This document shows positions 35,067 through 43,868 of a stretch of DNA of 64,000 nt, piece by piece. The DNA is from Nocardioides zeae. Lineage in GTDB: Bacteria > Actinomycetota > Actinomycetes > Propionibacteriales > Nocardioidaceae. Each line of letters starts with the position of its first letter. Positions within the stretch are counted from its first letter, which is position 1. The DNA is taken from assembly GCF_010686755.1 (NCBI RefSeq), contig NZ_JAAGXA010000001.1:496001-560000 (forward strand), in the 5' to 3' direction. The position numbers and the translations under genes were made by a program. The notes below the pieces were generated by a model. It saw only the letters and a list, made by a program, of their open reading frames with translations, had not been told where the DNA came from and ran no database searches.

Positions 35067-36665
35067 TCAGGCCTTTCCGCGCAGGAGGTCGGCGGCACGC
35101 TCGCCGATCATGATCGAGGCGGCGTTGGTGTTGCCGCGGGTCACCATCGGCATGACGCTGGCGTCGGCGACGCGCAGCCCGTCCACGCCGCGCACGCGCA
35201 GCTGTGGGTCGACGACGGCGCGCTCGTCGCCGCCCATCGCACAGGTGCCGACGGGGTGGTAGAGCGTCTGGGTGTAGGCGCGGAGGTGTTCCACGATCTG
35301 CGCGTCGGTCGGGTCGGCGCCCCACGACTCCATCGTCGGGAGTCCCGGCCCGGCGACGTGCGCGGCGAGGGGTCCGGTGGCGACGGTGTCGAGCATGCGG
35401 CGTACGCCGGCGGTCATCGCGTCGATGTCCGCCTGGTCGTCGAAGTACCCCGGGTCGATCTCGGGGTGCCAGCGTGGGTCGGTGGAGCGGAGCCGCAGCG
35501 TGCCGCGGCTCTCGACGGAGACGAGCGTCGGCGCGACGGTGACGCTGCGGGCGGTGGCCTCGTGGAAGCCGTTGTCGTAGAAGCCGGTCGGCGCGACGTG
35601 GACCTGCAGGTCGGGCGCGGCCAGGTCGTCGCGGGTGCGCCAGAAGCCGCCGCCCTCGCCGACGTTGGAGGTGAGCGGTCCGGTGCCGGTGGCCTTGGCG
35701 CGCGCGAACTGCACGAGGTTGTTGTGGTCGAGCAGGTCGGTGGTGTCACGGGTGCGGAACACGAGGGGTACGGCCGGGTGGTCGTGCAAGTTCTGGCCGA
35801 CACCTTGCAGGTCGACGACGACGTCCACGCCGACCTCGCGGAGATGGGTGCCCGGCCCGATGCCCGAGAGGAGCAGGAGCTGCGGCGAGTTGATCGCACC
35901 GCCGGCGAGCACGACCTCCCCGTCGACGTACGCCGTGCGGGTCTCCGCACCGTGCTGGTACGCGACGCCCACGGCCCGTCCGCCCTCGATGACGACGCGC
36001 TCGGCGAGCGCGCCGGTGCGGATCGTGAGGTTGGGACGGTTCGTGGCGGGCTCGAGGTAGGCCTTCGCCGTCGACCAGCGCCGTCCCTTGCGGCAGGTGA
36101 CCTGGTAGAGCCCCGCGCCCTCCTGCTCGGCGCCGTTGAAGTCGTCGGTGGGCTTGAAGCCGGCGGCGACCGCGGACTCGACCCAGGCGGTGGTCAGCGG
36201 GTGGGTGTAGCGCCGGTCCTCGACGTGGAGCGGTCCGTCCTGGCCGTGGTACGGCCCGCTGAGCCGGGTGTTGCCCTCGGAGCGGACGAAGTAGGGGAGC
36301 ACGTCGTCGTAGCCCCAGCCGGTCGCCCCGTAGGCGTCGCGCCAGGTGTCGAAGTCGGCGCGGTTGCCGCGGATGTAGATCATCGCGTTCATCGACGAGC
36401 AGCCGCCGAGGGCCTTCATGCGGGGCCAGTACGCCCGGCGGCCCTCGAGCTGCTTCTGCTCGGTGGTCTGGTAGTTCCAGTCCCACCGCGTCTTGAAGAG
36501 GTTGGGGAACGCCGCGGGGATGTTGATCTCGTCCGCGTCGGCCGGACCGCCCGCTTCGAGGAGGAGGACCGAGACTGTCGGGTCCTCGGTGAGGCGGGCG
36601 GCGAGCGCGGCACCGGCGCTGCCGGCTCCGACCACCACGTGGGTGAAGACTTCCCGGTCCGGCAC
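35067..36665 (-). CDS. GMC-family FAD-dependent alcohol oxidoreductase
   Basis: The protein has 532 residues. FAD-binding VVVGAGSAGAALAARL is at the N-terminus, GMC signature GGCSSMNAMIYIRG is at ~85-100, and the second signature GGAINSPQLLLLSGIGPG is mid-protein. The catalytic His lies in YHPVGTCAMG. GTG at 36665 is chosen because AAGGAGGA lies just upstream and it gives the standard N-terminus. It resembles choline or PEG/alcohol dehydrogenases. The substrate is unknown. Confidence 0.88.
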   Translation of the reverse strand: MPDREVFTHVVVGAGSAGAALAARLTEDPTVSVLLLEAGGPADADEINIPAAFPNLFKTRWDWNYQTTEQKQLEGRRAYWPRMKALGGCSSMNAMIYIRGNRADFDTWRDAYGATGWGYDDVLPYFVRSEGNTRLSGPYHGQDGPLHVEDRRYTHPLTTAWVESAVAAGFKPTDDFNGAEQEGAGLYQVTCRKGRRWSTAKAYLEPATNRPNLTIRTGALAERVVIEGGRAVGVAYQHGAETRTAYVDGEVVLAGGAINSPQLLLLSGIGPGTHLREVGVDVVVDLQGVGQNLHDHPAVPLVFRTRDTTDLLDHNNLVQFARAKATGTGPLTSNVGEGGGFWRTRDDLAAPDLQVHVAPTGFYDNGFHEATARSVTVAPTLVSVESRGTLRLRSTDPRWHPEIDPGYFDDQADIDAMTAGVRRMLDTVATGPLAAHVAGPGLPTMESWGADPTDAQIVEHLRAYTQTLYHPVGTCAMGGDERAVVDPQLRVRGVDGLRVADASVMPMVTRGNTNAASIMIGERAADLLRGKA

Positions 36666-37288
36666 GCCGTCCTCCTTGGATTGGGGGCGGTGGCCGCGTG
36701 TGCGGGGCGCCCGGGAGCACTCTAGGTGCCACTGTGACGTGGGACACGGTACGTCGCGCGACAGTCCTGCGACCACATGATGGGTCGACGCCATAGCGAC
36801 CATCGAGGAGACCGCAAGGCCGCTTCGGTCAGCAAGGGGATGAGCAGCCCACAAGTGCAAGCTCTCCACGGCAGGGCCGCGAGTGGGCTTGCGATTGCGG
36901 CAGGCCGCTGCGTCTCGATCGCACCGTGAGACACCACACCGTTTGGCGTGCGGCTTGACCGGCCGTCGGTAGAGCGCTGCGGCAAAAGGGGCTTCCGTAA
37001 TCGCCCCCAGGTGAAGAGGGCTCGTAATCGACGAAGCGCCGCGCACCACAGAGCAACGGCCGACGACCGATCGGCGGGTCTTGATCACCCCGAACGCCGG
37101 GCCGTCCTGTGGGAAGCAAAGGTCAGTGGTGTGACGCCCGATTGGCGCCACGGGTGTGCACTGGACGGCTTCGTGTCCGAGCGTGTCGACGTCCAACCCG
37201 GTCTGATGGGTAGTCTGCACTGTGTACGCCGAGCAGAGGCGCCGTTCACCTGGGCGGTGGGGGCGGCACGGGGGGAGCCGACTGGACA
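36666..37288. other. Intergenic left margin of the accessory island
   Basis: No gene is supported in these 623 bases. Several GC-driven frames exist on both strands, but none has family features, a convincing start or consistent codon bias. Composition becomes less GC-rich to the right. This looks like the boundary between the catabolic/core region and the 37-47 kb island. I found no tRNA or clear attachment repeat. Confidence 0.4.
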
Positions 37289-37687
37289 ATGGAAGTGCCG
37301 GAATCAAAGCGCTGGAAGTACGATCGCGGCGACGGTCGTTACAAGCATCGCTGGAACCAAGATCATCCTGGGCACGTCACGATGGGAAATCGCACCGTGG
37401 GCAAGTGCCCAAAGAGCTTCACCATCGAGTTTGCCGAGGCCGCCCTCAACTCGGGCTATGAGTATTTCGAGCGCCGTAGACCGGTGGGGTATCCAAGCCG
37501 CATCTTCGCGGTCATCAAAGGAACTGTCTATCGAGCCGTTCCCACCCTAGCGGGAGTCTCTTACCACGGGTTTCCGGAACTGAAGCCCGACGACCTACCG
37601 CCTGATCCCGCGGTTAAGGAGGCCATACTCGACCTGGCCGCAGCAGATGGGAGTCGGGAGGAGGTGGAGCAATGGTTCAAGAGTTAG
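37289..37687 (+). CDS. Small protein paired with an ImmA/IrrE peptidase
   Basis: The protein has 132 residues and is rich in aromatic and basic residues (KRWKYDRGDGRYKHRWNQD). The middle reads SRIFAVIKGTVYRAVPT and YHGFPELKPDDLPPD. I do not recognise a family. The last 16 bases overlap the start of the peptidase gene in another frame, so the pair is co-translated. GC content is clearly below the flanks, pointing to acquisition. An antitoxin-, substrate- or sensor-like partner of the peptidase is inferred from position only. Confidence 0.65.
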   Translation: MEVPESKRWKYDRGDGRYKHRWNQDHPGHVTMGNRTVGKCPKSFTIEFAEAALNSGYEYFERRRPVGYPSRIFAVIKGTVYRAVPTLAGVSYHGFPELKPDDLPPDPAVKEAILDLAAADGSREEVEQWFKS

Positions 37688-39087
37688 ATCCTGAGTTGAC
37701 CATTGACTGGGAATTCAGCTGGACGGACGAAACGGTCAAGGGGCGAGGGCGCCCCGCCGCGTCTGAGGGCGTCTTGACCCTACGCGTCGGCGATGACGTG
37801 CTTTGGAGCGTCGACGATGGGGATTGGCCTTGGATCGAGTTACTCGAGTGGCTCACGAGCTCTTGGACATGGATTCGAGTTGAAGACGGACTTCCCGCCG
37901 ATCTCCCTGCCGACGTCGCAAACGTCGGGGCACTGAGGTACGAGTTAAAGCGGGCAGTGCGATACGAGCCGGACGGTGTCCGAACCCAATCCGAGATGGC
38001 GCTGTGGGACTTCATTGAGACGCACGACTTGAGCCGCGCCCTCGCGGGCGCCAATACTCGGCCAGTCCTGATATGGCGTCAGGGCCTTTTGGGTCACTTG
38101 TTGACCGAACAAACGCACTATGTGACTCATTGGCGCCGCATTCTGTCCACAGTTGAATCGATCGGCGATGCGATCGCGCATCGGTTGCTGCGGGCCCCGG
38201 ACGACCAGCGCTCCAGGGCAGCTCGAATGAATTGGCAGATGCGAGACGCTGTGAGCTCAGGAACGTTGTTGGCGACCGCGCGTGGACAAGACGCTACTAT
38301 CGACGCGCTGACGTTCCCCACGATTTGGCGCGACTCGGACATCGGTGAGATTGAATACAGTCCAATCTTGGCGGCGGCACGAATGACGTCTCGACTGCCG
38401 GCAACAGTAGCTGGCCGCGTTCTTCGGTTGATCAACGCCCTGCCAGGCAGGGAAACGTCTATCCCTGCTGTGTCGGATGCAGTGATCGCCGCGGCCAATT
38501 TGGATCGATCCGCGCCGCCATACGCGCAAGCGTACGAATATGCGAAGGTGTTCCGAGTGACACTCGGATTGGACGAGAACTCGCCTTTCCTGCCAGAGCA
38601 GTGGCTTGACCACATGGGCGTACTAGTGCAGGACGAGCGTCTCGGTGAAAAGACCATCGACGCAGTCGCCGCGTGGGGACCCCAGAATGGTCCAGCGATT
38701 ATCATCAACCGAGATGGCTGGTTTTCCTCGAGCCCAAACGGGCGCAACACCTCATTGGCGCATGAGATATGCCACCTGCTGATCGATCGGCAAGACGCCT
38801 TGCCAGCGGCCGAGGTAATGGGTGGTCGGGTAGACGTAGCTGTGGAGCAACGAGCGCGAGCGTTTGCCGCCGAAGTTATGTTGCCCCGCGCAGTTGCGGG
38901 GGCAAGCCTGCGCCAAGCTGCGGATGAATCCGGAGCAGTGCGGGCAGTCAGGTCTCTTTCGAACCGGTTCGGCGTCAGTCACGAGATTGTCGCCAGGCAG
39001 GCGTACAACAGCCAGGTCGCCCTGAAGCCGACTGTTTTTGAGCGTCTGCGACAGATGGTTAGCGACCCAAGTCGCTTCAATCCATGA
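37672..39087 (+). CDS. Long ImmA/IrrE-family metallopeptidase
   Basis: The protein has 471 residues. The C-terminal ~130 residues form the zincin core: HEICH at 364-368 (AHEICHLLIDR) and the later ligand region VEQRARAFAAEVMLPR. The wHTH-like end is RSLSNRFGVSHEIVARQAY. The N-terminal ~340 residues have no family I recognise and are unusually long for ImmA/IrrE, which normally cleave a paired repressor. An intact active site plus a coupled partner gene suggests a toxin-antitoxin or defence role. Confidence 0.75.
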   Translation: MVQELDPELTIDWEFSWTDETVKGRGRPAASEGVLTLRVGDDVLWSVDDGDWPWIELLEWLTSSWTWIRVEDGLPADLPADVANVGALRYELKRAVRYEPDGVRTQSEMALWDFIETHDLSRALAGANTRPVLIWRQGLLGHLLTEQTHYVTHWRRILSTVESIGDAIAHRLLRAPDDQRSRAARMNWQMRDAVSSGTLLATARGQDATIDALTFPTIWRDSDIGEIEYSPILAAARMTSRLPATVAGRVLRLINALPGRETSIPAVSDAVIAAANLDRSAPPYAQAYEYAKVFRVTLGLDENSPFLPEQWLDHMGVLVQDERLGEKTIDAVAAWGPQNGPAIIINRDGWFSSSPNGRNTSLAHEICHLLIDRQDALPAAEVMGGRVDVAVEQRARAFAAEVMLPRAVAGASLRQAADESGAVRAVRSLSNRFGVSHEIVARQAYNSQVALKPTVFERLRQMVSDPSRFNP

Positions 39088-39430
39088 GCCGCCGAATCAC
39101 TTGGTGATCTGCGTCGGACGCACCGTTGCGATGTCGGCTTGCAGTTGAGGCCGTCCAAGGTTCTGTTGTCAACTGAACCGCAGTTCGACCGTCCACAGCT
39201 GGACGGTGTGGACTGTGCCGGCCCATCCCAACGAGGTCCGCGACCACACCGTCTCTACCGCGCTCGCTCGGTATCGACGCGGCCACTTCAAGGGTCGGTT
39301 GAGACTGAGACCGGACAGCCGTGATGGTGTGCGAATCGGCTTCGCCGCAAGAGAGACAGTCCAACCAGAGGGGACTGCTGCACGGATAGGTGACATCTGA
39401 TCTCTGGTGCTGAAGAGCACCGCCGGGAGG
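39088..39430. other. Intergenic sequence between the peptidase and the IS3 remnant
   Basis: No gene is supported in these 343 bases. Open frames on both strands are short and without family features. The left end of the IS element must lie within the last part, but I could not fix its terminal inverted repeat. Confidence 0.35.
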
Positions 39431-40563
39431 ATGTGTGCTTTGCCGAAGCCGTACCCCCAGGAGTTCCGCGACGACGTCGTCAGGGTCGCTCGCAACCGCG
39501 AGCCGGCAGTCCACCTGAAGCAGATCGCTGCCGACTTCGGCATCAGCGAGTCGTGTCTGACGAACTGGCTCTCGAAGACCGAAGTCGAGGACGGCGTCAA
39601 GCCCGGCGCAACGGTCGGGCAGAGTGTCGAGAATCGTGAGCTCTGCAAGCGGGTGCGGCTCTTGGAGTAGGAGAACGAGGTTCTGCGCCGGGCTGCGGCC
39701 TACCTCTCGCAGGCGAACCTGCCGGGAAATTGATCTACCCGCTCGTCCGCGAGTTGGCCCCGCGAACGCCCCCGATCAGGGTGCCCGCGGCGGTGACGTA
39801 TCGGGTGCTCGGGCTGGCCCGTCAGCCCTACTGCCGATGGCTGGCGGCGCCGGTCACCGCCTCGGACCTCGAGGAGCCCTACCGCGCCAATGCCCTGTTT
39901 GACGCCCACCAGGATGACCCCGAATTCGGCTACCGGTTCCTCGTCGACGAGGCAGCCGAGGCAGGCGTGGCGATGGCCCAGCGGACCGCGTGGCGGATCT
40001 GCTCGGACAGCGGCTGGTGGTCGGCGTTCGGCAAACCCAAGCGCAGCAGGGCGAAGAGGCCGGGAGCGCCGGCCCATGACGACCTGTGCGCGTTCGTCGA
40101 CGAGCACGGCGTCATCCGTCGCGAGTTCACCGCGACGGCGCCGAACGAGCTGTGGCTGACCGACATCACCGAGCGCAAGGCGGGTGAGGGCACGCTCTAC
40201 CTCTGCGCGATCAAGGACGCCCACTCTAACCGGATCCTAGGCTACTCGATCGACTCGCCGATGAAGTCCCGGCTGGCTGTCCCAGCGCTGAACAGCACCG
40301 TCGCACGCCGCGCAGCCGAGGGTCGCCATAAGGCTGGTCGCGTCGTACGAGCGACCGAAGCAGTCAGTTCCGCAGCGGGAATCCGTCCGCGCGCTCAACC
40401 GCTACGACCTGGCCGGCTCCATGGCCCGCCTCGGCGCTGCGGGCGACAACGCTGCCATGGAGAGCTTCTTCGCGCTGCTGCGGAACGATGTCCTCGACCG
40501 CCGCACCTGGACCACCCGTGGGGAACTCCCGATCGCGATCGTGACCTGGATTGAACGGACCTA
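39431..40563 (+). pseudogene. Degenerate IS3-family transposase (OrfA + OrfB)
   Basis: OrfA starts at ATG 39431 after GGGAGG and shows the IS3 HTH (KPYPQEFRDDVVRVARNRE, ISESCLTNWL). A TAG at 39668-39670 replaces a Gln codon in the usual LEQEN motif, and the reading continues ENEVLRRAAAYLSQANLPG. OrfB from 39730 has the first catalytic Asp in ELWLTDITE. The second Asp (SDRSSQF) and the Glu (GDNAAMESFFALL) are in different frames, so there are at least two frameshifts. The 3' end is cut after WIERTY. It cannot make an active transposase. Confidence 0.85.
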
Positions 40564-40578
40564 TTGGCAGACGTTACA

Positions 40579-41001
40579 TCACATGCCCGACCCATTTTGC
40601 TGGTCCAGCTTGAACCGCAGCTGGCGCAGCGTCTTCCCTGTCGGGACGTGCAGCCAGTTCGCCCATCCATCGATCTGGCTGCCCACTAGGTCGACCAACG
40701 CCGGCGACGGCGCCTGGTACACGCCCTTGCTGGTGGTGATCCAACCGGAGTCCGTCACCTCTGCCTCGAACACGTTGCCCTTCCGGGTTTGCTCGTGCTT
40801 CAGCTTCTCGCCCGGCTTGACAATTCCGGCCTGGATGAGCGGCAAAAGCCTGCCCTTCTTGCCCGCGGTCACATCGACCTTTATGGCCTTCGCCGTGTCC
40901 TTCAGGAGGAGCCGGCGGAGCACGTCATTGGGCTGCTCAAAGCCCTTAACGTGCCGCTCCATCTCGGCCCACACCTCGTCATCAACCTCGATCCGATGCA
41001 T
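40579..41001 (-). CDS. RHH + RAMA domain protein (methyl-adenine reader)
   Basis: The protein has 140 residues. Residues 1-35 (MHRIEVDDEVWAEMERHVK, PNDVLRRLLL) look like a SeqA-N-type ribbon-helix-helix. Residues ~48-135 fit the RAMA domain: GRLLPLIQAGIVKPGEKL, GNVFEAEVTDSGWI, GVYQAPSPALVDLVG and INGW-like IDGWANWLH, LRQLR. RAMA domains are predicted readers of N6-methyladenine in restriction systems. It is oriented away from the Type III-like mod gene about 0.9 kb away. A palindrome sits in front of its start. DNA binding and a methylation readout are inferred. Confidence 0.7.
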   Translation of the reverse strand: MHRIEVDDEVWAEMERHVKGFEQPNDVLRRLLLKDTAKAIKVDVTAGKKGRLLPLIQAGIVKPGEKLKHEQTRKGNVFEAEVTDSGWITTSKGVYQAPSPALVDLVGSQIDGWANWLHVPTGKTLRQLRFKLDQQNGSGM

Positions 41002-41033
41002 TCCAGCGTCTCGCTCTCTCTGAAGTCTCTAAT

Positions 41034-41065
41034 CTGAGTAATCTGACAGACTGCAGATTACTCAG
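41034..41065. promoter_or_regulatory. Palindromic operator in front of the RHH-RAMA gene
   Basis: CTGAGTAATCTG (41034-41045) and CAGATTACTCAG (41054-41065) are perfect inverted arms with an 8-bp spacer. One more base pair extends each outer end. AATCTG also occurs directly at 41031-41036. It lies 33 bp from the start codon, fitting autoregulation by the RHH domain. Confidence 0.55.
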
Positions 41066-41074
41066 AGACAATTG

Positions 41075-41500
41075 TCCGTGCAAGCACCTTCGCGGGCGCA
41101 GCCGGACAACGGGACACCCGGCCAGAGATCTCTCGCGAGTGGTAGCGCGGCCACGGCGAAGCCCAGGTCCTTGTCCCCGGAGCCGCCGCGCGTCTCGCAG
41201 GATGCCTGGATCGCCGCCTAATCGATCGCGACGACGGCGCGTTGGAGTTCGCCGGGATCGCTCGTGCTGACCGCGACGAAGCCGCTTGCCGGGAGCGCGC
41301 CGCGGCCGGCGGTGAGATCTGCTCCCTGGTGCAGGACGTTCTGGAACTCAGCCGTCTGCTGCGCGTCCTCAATCTGCCCGAGTTCCTGCCGCTGGTCGGC
41401 GTCCGAGACGTATTCCGTCTTCCGCGCCTGACCTCGGGCCTCTTCCCGGGGCGTTGGGGTAGATGCCCGCTGACGATCGCCTAGCGGTCGACGATCGCAA
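41075..41500 (-). pseudogene. Remnant of an SCO6880-type conjugation protein
   Basis: On the minus strand the peptide KTEYVSDADQRQELGQ, then GRGALPASGFVAVST, DPGELQRAVVAID, a TAG at 41220-41218 where a Gln codon is expected, then AAIQASCETR and LGFAVAALPLARDLW, follows the C-terminal half of SCO6880-like type IV secretion proteins of actinobacterial integrative elements. It has an in-frame stop and no start, so it is a fragment. Family assignment is from motif memory, not a search. Confidence 0.45.
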
Positions 41501-41918
41501 GCAGCTGATGGTGGCGCGCGTTGCCGTCGCTGAGCGGGCTGCCATCTCGGACGGTGCCGTCTGGGCCCGTCGGCTGGGAAGCTCATCGACCGATGCAAGG
41601 GACCAGACGGGAGGGATTACGACACTGAGCCGCCATTCTCTCTCTAGTCTGGCAGGGACGGCGGGCAGGTACGGCGACGGCAGCGCAACTAGGGTCGGGT
41701 GCGGGGCACCTTCGTGCGAGTCTTCATTGCGCGATCGCGACGGCTTCGGGCGTCACAGACCAGTAGGGTGGGGCCTGTCACGCCCGGCTCGTGATCGTCG
41801 GTTCCTGGGTCGCTCGACGGCATTGGGAACTGAACTGTCGGTCCTCGATGATCGGCTGTGCTCGGAGGCTTCGGCAGGTGGCGTCTGGAGCGCAGGTTGA
41901 GATCAGAAGGAGGCGACG
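41501..41918. other. Upstream region of the Type III-like R-M operon
   Basis: No gene is supported in these 418 bases. The last part carries the AAGGAGG ribosome binding site (41907-41913) used by mod. The mod promoter should lie here, but I could not place it with confidence. Confidence 0.35.
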
Positions 41919-43865
41919 TTGAACGAACTGGATGACCTTGAGTTGCTGAGCAAGGATGAACTGATCGACCTGCTCAGGGAGCGGGCCGAGGTAGGCGTCA
42001 AACTCACATTCCCAGGTAAGGTAATGACTCGTCGTATCACGCGGCGAGTCCGACCACGCGTTCAGCGCAGCATCGTGAAGTACGGCGCAGGCTCGGAGGA
42101 GGAGCGCTCCAAAAACCTCCTCATCGAGGGTGACAACCTCCAGGCGCTCGCCACCCTGTACCGCGAGCGCGGCCACGTGGACCTGATCCTGACCGATCCT
42201 CCTTACAACACGGGCGGCGATTGGCGCTACAACGACAAGTGGGACGAGGACCCCAACGATCCCGGTATCGGCGACCTCGTGAACGCCGACGACAGGGCTC
42301 GCCACACCAAGTGGATGAAGTTCATGTACCCGCGCCTGCTTCTGATGAAGCAGATGCTCAAGCCTGGTGGCGTGCTCGCGATCTGCATAGACCATCGGGA
42401 ACTTTTCCACCTGGGCCAGATGCTTGACGAGCTGTTCGACGAGCGGAACCGCCTGGCAATCATCAACTGGCAGAAGTCCTACTCTCCCCGTTCAGACAAC
42501 ACGCATGTGTCGACCGCAACCGAGTACGTCCTGGTATACGCGAAGGACGAGGAGCGCGCCAGAACCGGCCTTCTGCCGCGCACGGAGGCGATGAACGCTC
42601 GGTACCGGAACCCTGACGGCGACGAGCGGCTATGGAAGGCTGAGAATTTCAGCGGTCCCAAGGCCAAGACACACAAAGGCATGGTGTACGGGATACAGTC
42701 CCCGTTCACCGGCGAGATTCATTACCCGCCCGAGGGCAAGTGCTGGCGAGCCCCGCAGACGGACACCCTCGAGTGGGTCCAGCAGTGGGGTGCTGGGTAC
42801 GAGCTCAGGTTCATCGATGATGCGGGCCAGCGCGCCCGGGTCATCGGCGAGCCGGCTGATGGTTTGCGGCGCGTTCGTGCAGTGATGCTCGCCGAGGACC
42901 TAGCCTCGGCGACAGTGAAGGCGGAGAGAATTCGGGCAGAAGAGGTCTGGCCCGAGATCGTCTTCGGTCTCGACGGAACGGGCCGGCCCCAACAGAAGAA
43001 GTACCTCGAGAACGTGAAGAAGGGCCGGGTCCCGATGACGTACTGGTCCGACGAGGACCACGACGAGTTCCCCGAGGACCTCGGCACCGTCTCTTGGGAC
43101 CATGAAGAGTCGGGCCACAGCCAGTCCGGGATCACCGAGCTGTCCGCGGTGGTCGGCAAGGGGCATGGTTTCGAGACCGTAAAGCCGCTCAAGCTAATGC
43201 AGAAAATCATCCAGATCTGGTGTCCGCCTGACGGTGTCGTCTTGGACCCGTTCGCGGGGTCCGGCACGACCGGGCACGCCGTGCTGGCGCTCAACCACGC
43301 GACCGAGACGAGCCGTCGATTCATCCTGATTGAGCAGGGACGCCCGGAGGCGGGGGACTCCTACGCGAAGACTCTGACCGCCGATCGGCTCCAGCGTGTG
43401 GTGACCGGTGACTGGGCGAACGGTAAGGGCTCGTCGCTCGGCGGTGGCTATGAGTTCCGGGCACTCACCAAGCAGGTCGATGCCACGGCACTGCTCGCGA
43501 TGGAGCGTGAGGAGATGGTCGACACGGTCATCGCCTCCTACTTCGATTCTTCGCGACGGCGCGGTCCCAGCCTCGTCCGGTTCACGGACCACGATTACGC
43601 CTACCTGGTGGCCAAGAACTCCGAGGATGAGGGCTTCTACCTCGTTTGGGGCGGCGTCGGGGAGAACACCGACCTCACTGAAGACGTCTACGAGGCATGC
43701 GTCGGTGAGGGCGAGAAGGAAGGTCTGAAGCCCGTCTACCACATCTATTCGCGCTTCAATCTGTTCACGACTCCAGGAGTGCATTGGTACCAGATCCCGG
43801 ACCGTATCCTCGCCGACTTCGGCCTGGACGTTCGAACTGAGTCGTACACGGACGAGGAAGACTGA
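41919..43865 (+). CDS. Type III-like adenine-N6 DNA methyltransferase (Mod)
   Basis: The protein has 648 residues. Catalytic motif IV is DPPY at 93-96 and the AdoMet motif is DPFAGSGTT starting at Asp443. This order (IV before I) marks a beta-class N6-adenine methyltransferase, as in Type III Mod. The ~340 residues between them contain the target recognition region. A TTG start at 41919 is chosen because AAGGAGG lies 5 bases upstream. The res gene begins 3 bp after the stop. Recognition sequence cannot be read. Confidence 0.88.
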   Translation: MNELDDLELLSKDELIDLLRERAEVGVKLTFPGKVMTRRITRRVRPRVQRSIVKYGAGSEEERSKNLLIEGDNLQALATLYRERGHVDLILTDPPYNTGGDWRYNDKWDEDPNDPGIGDLVNADDRARHTKWMKFMYPRLLLMKQMLKPGGVLAICIDHRELFHLGQMLDELFDERNRLAIINWQKSYSPRSDNTHVSTATEYVLVYAKDEERARTGLLPRTEAMNARYRNPDGDERLWKAENFSGPKAKTHKGMVYGIQSPFTGEIHYPPEGKCWRAPQTDTLEWVQQWGAGYELRFIDDAGQRARVIGEPADGLRRVRAVMLAEDLASATVKAERIRAEEVWPEIVFGLDGTGRPQQKKYLENVKKGRVPMTYWSDEDHDEFPEDLGTVSWDHEESGHSQSGITELSAVVGKGHGFETVKPLKLMQKIIQIWCPPDGVVLDPFAGSGTTGHAVLALNHATETSRRFILIEQGRPEAGDSYAKTLTADRLQRVVTGDWANGKGSSLGGGYEFRALTKQVDATALLAMEREEMVDTVIASYFDSSRRRGPSLVRFTDHDYAYLVAKNSEDEGFYLVWGGVGENTDLTEDVYEACVGEGEKEGLKPVYHIYSRFNLFTTPGVHWYQIPDRILADFGLDVRTESYTDEED

Positions 43866-43868
43866 CCG

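Noticed and set aside
32337..36725. A very long plus-strand open frame (1462 codons) across the oxidoreductase genes
   Set aside because: It is the antisense shadow of three well-supported minus-strand enzymes. High GC removes stops, and the peptide has no family features.
36829..37119. Minus-strand 96-codon frame upstream of the GMC gene
   Set aside because: No ribosome site or recognisable family, and it overlaps other equally open frames. Treated as non-coding.
41463..41900. Plus-strand 145-codon frame before the mod gene
   Set aside because: Composition is not protein-like and it lacks a ribosome site. Its left part overlaps the decayed conjugation fragment on the other strand.
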